Source: Planctomycetaceae bacterium (GTDB taxonomy: Bacteria > Planctomycetota > Planctomycetia > Pirellulales > Pirellulaceae). Taken from it: DNA of 64,000 bases. Both the position numbers and the translations under genes were made by a program. Positions 60,191 through 64,000 of this stretch are shown here, piece after piece. The first letter of the stretch is position 1. Each line of letters opens with the position of its first letter. Under the pieces are notes generated by a model. The model had not been told where the DNA came from. It ran no database searches and worked only from the letters and a program-made list of their open reading frames with translations. The stretch spans positions 1,116,001-1,180,000 of the forward strand of contig JACKHM010000002.1 in assembly GCA_020638995.1 (NCBI GenBank). Reading direction: 5' to 3'.

Positions 60191-63028
60191 CTACCGCTTC
60201 GCTGCATCTGACGACTTGATGTGCTCATAGAGCAACTCGCCGTGTTCGTCGTGAAACCGAAATGCCAACGTCGGAGCCACATCGTCTTGTGAGGGACGAG
60301 ATTCGATCAGCAAGAAACCTCCCGACGGCTTCTTCTGCGAGTAGACCTGTTTGATATGCCCGTCCGGATCTGTCGACGCCGGGTCGCCCGGCTTGCGCCC
60401 TGGTCGCGAGTTAGCATCGACCAGCGCTCCACACGAAAACTCCTCGACTCCAGTCGGATGGATCGAGTGATATTGCCAATGGCGGTCTCCACAAACTACG
60501 AACAGCTGTTTCGTAAGCTCTTGTTCATTCATCCATGCGAAGAACGCGTCTCGTTCATGACGGAATCCACCATGATTGGTGTGATTGTCCGTTTTGCGAA
60601 CATCGTCGGGGCCGATCATCGGATTCGGCGAGATGAGCAACTTGAATGTGGCATCGCTTTCGGCCAAAGTCTTTTTCAACCATCCTCGCTGCTCGACACC
60701 CCAGATCGACTTTTCGGGCCCGTCTTCCATCGCGTTCGGGCTGCGATACATCCGATTCTCGGGGAACCAAATCTGCAAATCGCGACTCGCGCGGTAAGTG
60801 CGGTAGGTCTTGGCATCCTTCGTTTCGTGAGGAGCCACTGGCAACTGTTCGAGCATCATCGCCCGACCGGCTTCCGATGAAGGCAAGTAGTCGCCTGTGT
60901 TATCACAATCGTCGATACGGTAGTCGTGATCATCAATCATCCAGTATGTCGGCACAACCGCGAACAAGTCGCGATACCTCGCCTGGACGAATTGTTCGTG
61001 CCACTTCTGCCGAAGTTGAGAGGTGGATTCTGCTCGCGGAACTTTGGGCGTGTCGTAATAGACATTGTCGCCGGTTCCGACGAAAAAATTAGGACGTATT
61101 TTGCGTATCGTTGCAAGGGCAGGATAGCCAAGATGCTTGTCCGGTCCGGCATAAGGAGGCGGCAGCTCCGTGTTGTTGTGTTCCAGGTGAATCTTGCCGT
61201 CGATCCGATTGTCACCGTGAAATTTGGCGTAGTTCATTCCTGTCACAACAGCAAAGCTGACTCGCTTTGCCAAGTCGGCCCCAGGTAGCGTTCGAAGTGT
61301 GGCGGCGGGTCCGTCGCGCAGCTCGTTCGCGTTCGCGCCGATCCAAGTTCGAATTCGATACTCCTCGCCTGGTTTCAGATGTTCAAACAGATGCCGCACA
61401 ATGAAGTCGTGATCCGGCGAAGCGGCCAGCACGGGCGAAAGCACCGGATCTTGGGTCGTCGGATAAACTTGCTCTAACTGAAATCTCGCGAATCCGTGAG
61501 CGCCAGGGACATCGCCATCCACCAGAGAGTCTGTTGTCGTCAAGCGAATTTGTGCGATGGCGCTGGTCGCAGTCACTTCGCCAACCATGACTCCCATGCC
61601 GGCTTTGGGCAATTGCATACTGAACCCCTCGCGGATCGTTCCACTATGGTCGATCAACGGCTTCGCACCGTCGACCTTTCCCAACGGTCGACATCCTGGT
61701 CCGATCCCGCTTGTTCCGAGGTCCTTGTCTGTCTCCTCGGCGAGCTTTCTTAGACGAGCAACGATCTCTGGATGCTCTTTCGCAACGTCTTGCGACTCAC
61801 CGATGTCTCGGTCGAGATTGTACAAGTCGCCTTGGGCGAGGTGCAGTTTCCACGAACCGCTACGGATCGCTTGTAGATTAAGACCGCGGTAGTAGTAGAA
61901 TGTTTCGTGAGGCGATTTCGCATTGGGATCGCCAGCCAGAATTGGCCAGATGTCGCCACCGTCAAGCTTGCGGTCCTGTGGTGCCATTCCACCTGCCAAC
62001 TTCACAAAGGTTGGCAGGATATCCATCATGCTCGTGACGGCGTTGGTTTCCGTCCCGGCAGGGATTTTGCTTGGCCACCAAGCGATCGTCGGTTCGCGCA
62101 TTCCGCCTTCCAAAGTGCTGCCCTTGCCGCCACGAAGTGGAGCATTGATCGCTCCGTGTCTTGGTTGCCCACCATTGTCGGACGTGAAGATAACCAGCGT
62201 CTTCTCGTCGAGATTCAATTGACGAAGGGTGTCCAGCACCTGACCAACGCTCCAATCCACTTCTTCCACCCAATCTCCGAACAAACCATGTGCCGACTTG
62301 CCATGGAAAGCCTTGCCGGGATAAAGTGGAAAGTGTACGGCGGAATGCGGAAGATACAAAAAGAACGGTTGGTCCTGATGATCCCAAACGAACTTTACCG
62401 CCTCTTGCGTGTAACGCTCGACGATTGCTTGTTGGTCATCAGGCAAGACGCGTTGCAAAACTGTCTCGTTACGCAGTAATGGTAGCGGCGGTTGACCTTT
62501 TGCATTCGTCTTCTTAATCGGGACGCCCAGATTACTCTTCACACCGTCTTCGGCGGGACCCATATCGTTGGAATAGGGCAGCCCGTAGTAGTAGTCGAAT
62601 CCCTGACGCGTCGGCAGAAACTCTGGTTGGTCGCCCAAATGCCACTTGCCGATAATCCCCGTTGAGTATCCTTGCGACTTGAGCAACTCCGCAATGGTAA
62701 TTTCGCTGGGATCAAGGCCTTCGGCATCCCCAGGGAATAATACGTGTGGTATCGACAGTACTCGCTTGGGATAGCACCCAGTCATCAGCGACGCCCGCGA
62801 CGGCGAACAAACGGGCGCTGCGTAGAAGCACGTCAGCTTTCGTCCTTCTTCAGCCATACGATTCAAGTTCGGCGTGCGATTCAGCGTTGAACCATAAGGT
62901 TGAATGTCGCCATATCCAAGATCATCAATATTGATGACGATAAAGTTCGGGCGGTCTGCAGCGTACGTTTTACACCAAGCAATTCCCTGCAAGAGCAGGG
63001 CGGCAAGCAAAGCAATTCGCTTCGACAT
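60191..63028 (-). CDS. Secreted fusion of a sulfatase and a PhoD-type alkaline phosphatase/phosphodiesterase
   Basis: From the ATG at 63028 it has 945 residues with a signal peptide (MSKRIALLAALLLQGIAWCKTYA). Residues about 25-460 are a complete S1 sulfatase: 'FIVINIDDLGYGDIQPYGS', C-S-P-S-R at Cys74, 'GIIGKWHLGDQPEF', 'VIFTSDNGGQPRHG' and 'RSGSWKLHLAQGDLYNL'. Residues about 480-940 are a PhoD-like module with a fibronectin-like start ('GEVTATSAIAQIRLTT') and the metal-binding set: GTGDNVYYDTPK (near 653), WMIDDHDYRIDD (near 698), SPNPMIGPDD and CGDRHWQYHS (near 844). Both active sites look intact. It may act on substrates carrying sulfate and phosphate esters. A start at 63043 is also possible. 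Confidence 0.92.
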   Translation of the reverse strand: MSKRIALLAALLLQGIAWCKTYAADRPNFIVINIDDLGYGDIQPYGSTLNRTPNLNRMAEEGRKLTCFYAAPVCSPSRASLMTGCYPKRVLSIPHVLFPGDAEGLDPSEITIAELLKSQGYSTGIIGKWHLGDQPEFLPTRQGFDYYYGLPYSNDMGPAEDGVKSNLGVPIKKTNAKGQPPLPLLRNETVLQRVLPDDQQAIVERYTQEAVKFVWDHQDQPFFLYLPHSAVHFPLYPGKAFHGKSAHGLFGDWVEEVDWSVGQVLDTLRQLNLDEKTLVIFTSDNGGQPRHGAINAPLRGGKGSTLEGGMREPTIAWWPSKIPAGTETNAVTSMMDILPTFVKLAGGMAPQDRKLDGGDIWPILAGDPNAKSPHETFYYYRGLNLQAIRSGSWKLHLAQGDLYNLDRDIGESQDVAKEHPEIVARLRKLAEETDKDLGTSGIGPGCRPLGKVDGAKPLIDHSGTIREGFSMQLPKAGMGVMVGEVTATSAIAQIRLTTTDSLVDGDVPGAHGFARFQLEQVYPTTQDPVLSPVLAASPDHDFIVRHLFEHLKPGEEYRIRTWIGANANELRDGPAATLRTLPGADLAKRVSFAVVTGMNYAKFHGDNRIDGKIHLEHNNTELPPPYAGPDKHLGYPALATIRKIRPNFFVGTGDNVYYDTPKVPRAESTSQLRQKWHEQFVQARYRDLFAVVPTYWMIDDHDYRIDDCDNTGDYLPSSEAGRAMMLEQLPVAPHETKDAKTYRTYRASRDLQIWFPENRMYRSPNAMEDGPEKSIWGVEQRGWLKKTLAESDATFKLLISPNPMIGPDDVRKTDNHTNHGGFRHERDAFFAWMNEQELTKQLFVVCGDRHWQYHSIHPTGVEEFSCGALVDANSRPGRKPGDPASTDPDGHIKQVYSQKKPSGGFLLIESRPSQDDVAPTLAFRFHDEHGELLYEHIKSSDAAKR

Positions 63029-63209
63029 ATGGCACCAATTCATAGTTCGTGTCTCTCCGTTGTTTCGCCTAGTTGTGACAGCCCACTATCGTACACCAAA
63101 ACGGTCTTCGCTTCGGCAGCACGACTACCATTCACAGGCATTACTTGACATTTCCTGTACCGACGCCACACTGACGTTCTGGCTCGTCGCGAGACCACGG
63201 AGGGAAGCC

Positions 63210-63551
63210 TTGAAAATCGCTATCTACTTTCTCGCTGTCGCTCTCGGGCTGTTGGGCTTGTTATTTCTGGTCGCCGCTGGCCAAGGGAATGCGTTACCCC
63301 GGATCGCGATTGGTCTCGTGTGCCTCCTGGCAGCGGGAGCGATCGTCGCTTTGTCGCGATTGCAGCCGGCACAGCACACTCACATCTCGAAAGTCGATCT
63401 GAGCGGCGATGTCGCGCTTGAACAGTTGACTTGTCAGCAGTGTGGCGGCTCGCTCGGCAAAGATTCCGTAACGCTTCAAGCCGGAGCGGTGTTCGTTAAC
63501 TGTGAATACTGCGGCGCCCAATATCAGCTTGAGGAGGCACCCAGGTGGTAG
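63210..63551 (+). CDS. Small membrane protein with C-terminal zinc ribbon
   Basis: The TTG at 63210, with GGAGGGAA just upstream, gives 113 residues; the frame is open further upstream but that part lacks any start signal. Two hydrophobic segments (about 3-25 and 30-50, 'IYFLAVALGLLGLLFLVAAG' and 'ALPRIAIGLVCLLAAGAIVAL') are followed by a zinc ribbon with two Cys pairs: CQQC and, after about 18 residues, CEYC. The end overlaps the GTG of the next gene by seven bases, so both are translationally coupled. Its role may be linked to that of the radical SAM-like protein that follows. Confidence 0.72.
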   Translation: MKIAIYFLAVALGLLGLLFLVAAGQGNALPRIAIGLVCLLAAGAIVALSRLQPAQHTHISKVDLSGDVALEQLTCQQCGGSLGKDSVTLQAGAVFVNCEYCGAQYQLEEAPRW

Positions 63552-64000
63552 CGTTTTGGCAGGCCGTTCGACGCGATCTACTCGCGTTTCGTGAACGTAT
63601 CGTGCCCAGTGCCCCCGTAATGCCAGGCCTCTACACTTATCGCTTTGGCGACGACTGCCGCCAATCTCGCGTCCACTTGCGCATCGAACCGGATCGATCC
63701 GGTGTTTTATTTGTGGACGTAACGGACGTCGTTCACCTCAACGCTACGGCAGCCGAACTTACATCTTGGGCCTTCGACGGAATCTCAAAGGAGCAAGCGA
63801 CATCGCGGCTGATAGCGAGACACGGATCGCGTTGCCGATTCGCCTGGGAACAGGATCTCGACGCCGTCTACGAGATGGCCGCGCGACTAGCGAGTCCAGA
63901 GGATGGCTGTCCGACCTGTTCGCTCGCGTCGGTAGAGCGCGCAGAACTCTTTAGTACCGGCATTCAAGCGCCTTACAAGGCGGACCTCGCGCTCACCTAC
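63545..64000 (+). CDS. N-terminal part of a probable PqqD-like/radical SAM protein (3' end outside window)
   Basis: A GTG at 63545 opens a frame with no stop through the last base of the window (152 codons). Residues about 60-95 ('DVVHLNATAAELTSWAFDGISKEQATSRLIARHG') resemble the PqqD/RRE fold, which binds a leader peptide. A CPTC pair lies near 122-125. The last residues, 'APYKADLALTY', match the segment just before the CxxxCxxC iron-sulfur motif in many radical SAM enzymes ('LxLTYRCNxxCxxC'). The radical SAM core would therefore begin right after the window edge. That part is not visible, so the call is inference. It is translationally coupled to the zinc-ribbon membrane protein. Confidence 0.6.
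   Translation, partial: MVAFWQAVRRDLLAFRERIVPSAPVMPGLYTYRFGDDCRQSRVHLRIEPDRSGVLFVDVTDVVHLNATAAELTSWAFDGISKEQATSRLIARHGSRCRFAWEQDLDAVYEMAARLASPEDGCPTCSLASVERAELFSTGIQAPYKADLALTY

Noticed and set aside
1..64000. CRISPR arrays, prophage, transposases, integrons or rRNA operon
   Set aside because: No regularly spaced repeats, transposase-like or phage structural proteins, or rRNA sequence were seen on either strand.

Overview
The window looks like chromosomal DNA of a planctomycete, probably near the Pirellulales. Several lineage-typical families point there: three sulfatases, a DUF1592-type heme protein paired with a DUF1552 protein, a Tat-exported Gfo/Idh/MocA oxidoreductase, very large secreted PQQ-like propellers, a tiny very basic protein of the DUF6800 type, and pseudopilins with long leaders. 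Gene order is loose, with short co-directional runs on both strands, a mixture of ATG, GTG and TTG starts, and few strong intrinsic terminators. I saw no insertion sequence, prophage, CRISPR array, rRNA or replication origin.

Left part (1-11.8 kb): the 3' end of an amidohydrolase, then minus-strand genes for an ABC-2 exporter (ATPase and permease), a secreted helical protein, a two-domain trypsin-like protease with an EF-hand linker, and a secreted protein ending in a YHS-like domain. A complete ribose-type sugar importer (lipoprotein, double ATPase, permease) follows on the plus strand. Next comes a ThiF/MoeB-like adenylyltransferase joined without a gap to an unknown protein. Middle-left (11.8-27.5 kb): a divergent UvrA, a small membrane protein with its own terminator, glucose-6-phosphate dehydrogenase, a 1301-residue PQQ-like propeller with an inserted methyltransferase-like domain and a malectin-like end, a tRNA-dihydrouridine synthase, a zincin-type metalloprotease, a glycosyltransferase, a SpoU rRNA/tRNA methyltransferase overlapping an HtrA protease, a DUF6800-type protein and a VOC-family protein.

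Centre (27.5-38 kb): one long minus-strand cluster for a type II secretion/type IV pilus-like envelope machine. Read in transcription order it has pseudopilins I-like and J-like, a PilX-like protein carrying a LamG domain, a small secreted coiled-coil protein, an H-like pseudopilin, PilM, PilN, PilO, a PilP/GspC-like protein and the secretin. The motor ATPases, the platform protein, the major pseudopilin and the prepilin peptidase are not here.

Right part (38-64 kb): a dipeptide-type importer without its ATPases, a monocistronic CxxCH protein with clear promoter and terminator, an aldose epimerase overlapping a polytopic membrane protein, tRNA-Val(TAC) and a YggT protein. From 45.4 to 63.0 kb lies a run of exported hydrolases: an esterase, an EEP-family phosphatase/nuclease, a Gfo/Idh/MocA oxidoreductase, an amidohydrolase, three sulfatases, a double esterase, and the DUF1592/DUF1552 pair. 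One sulfatase is fused to a PhoD-type phosphodiesterase/phosphatase. This run probably serves degradation of sulfated, acylated and perhaps phosphorylated polymers. The window ends inside what appears to be a radical SAM gene with an N-terminal PqqD-like region, preceded by a small membrane zinc-ribbon protein.

All family calls are from reading motifs and general resemblance. No similarity search was possible.
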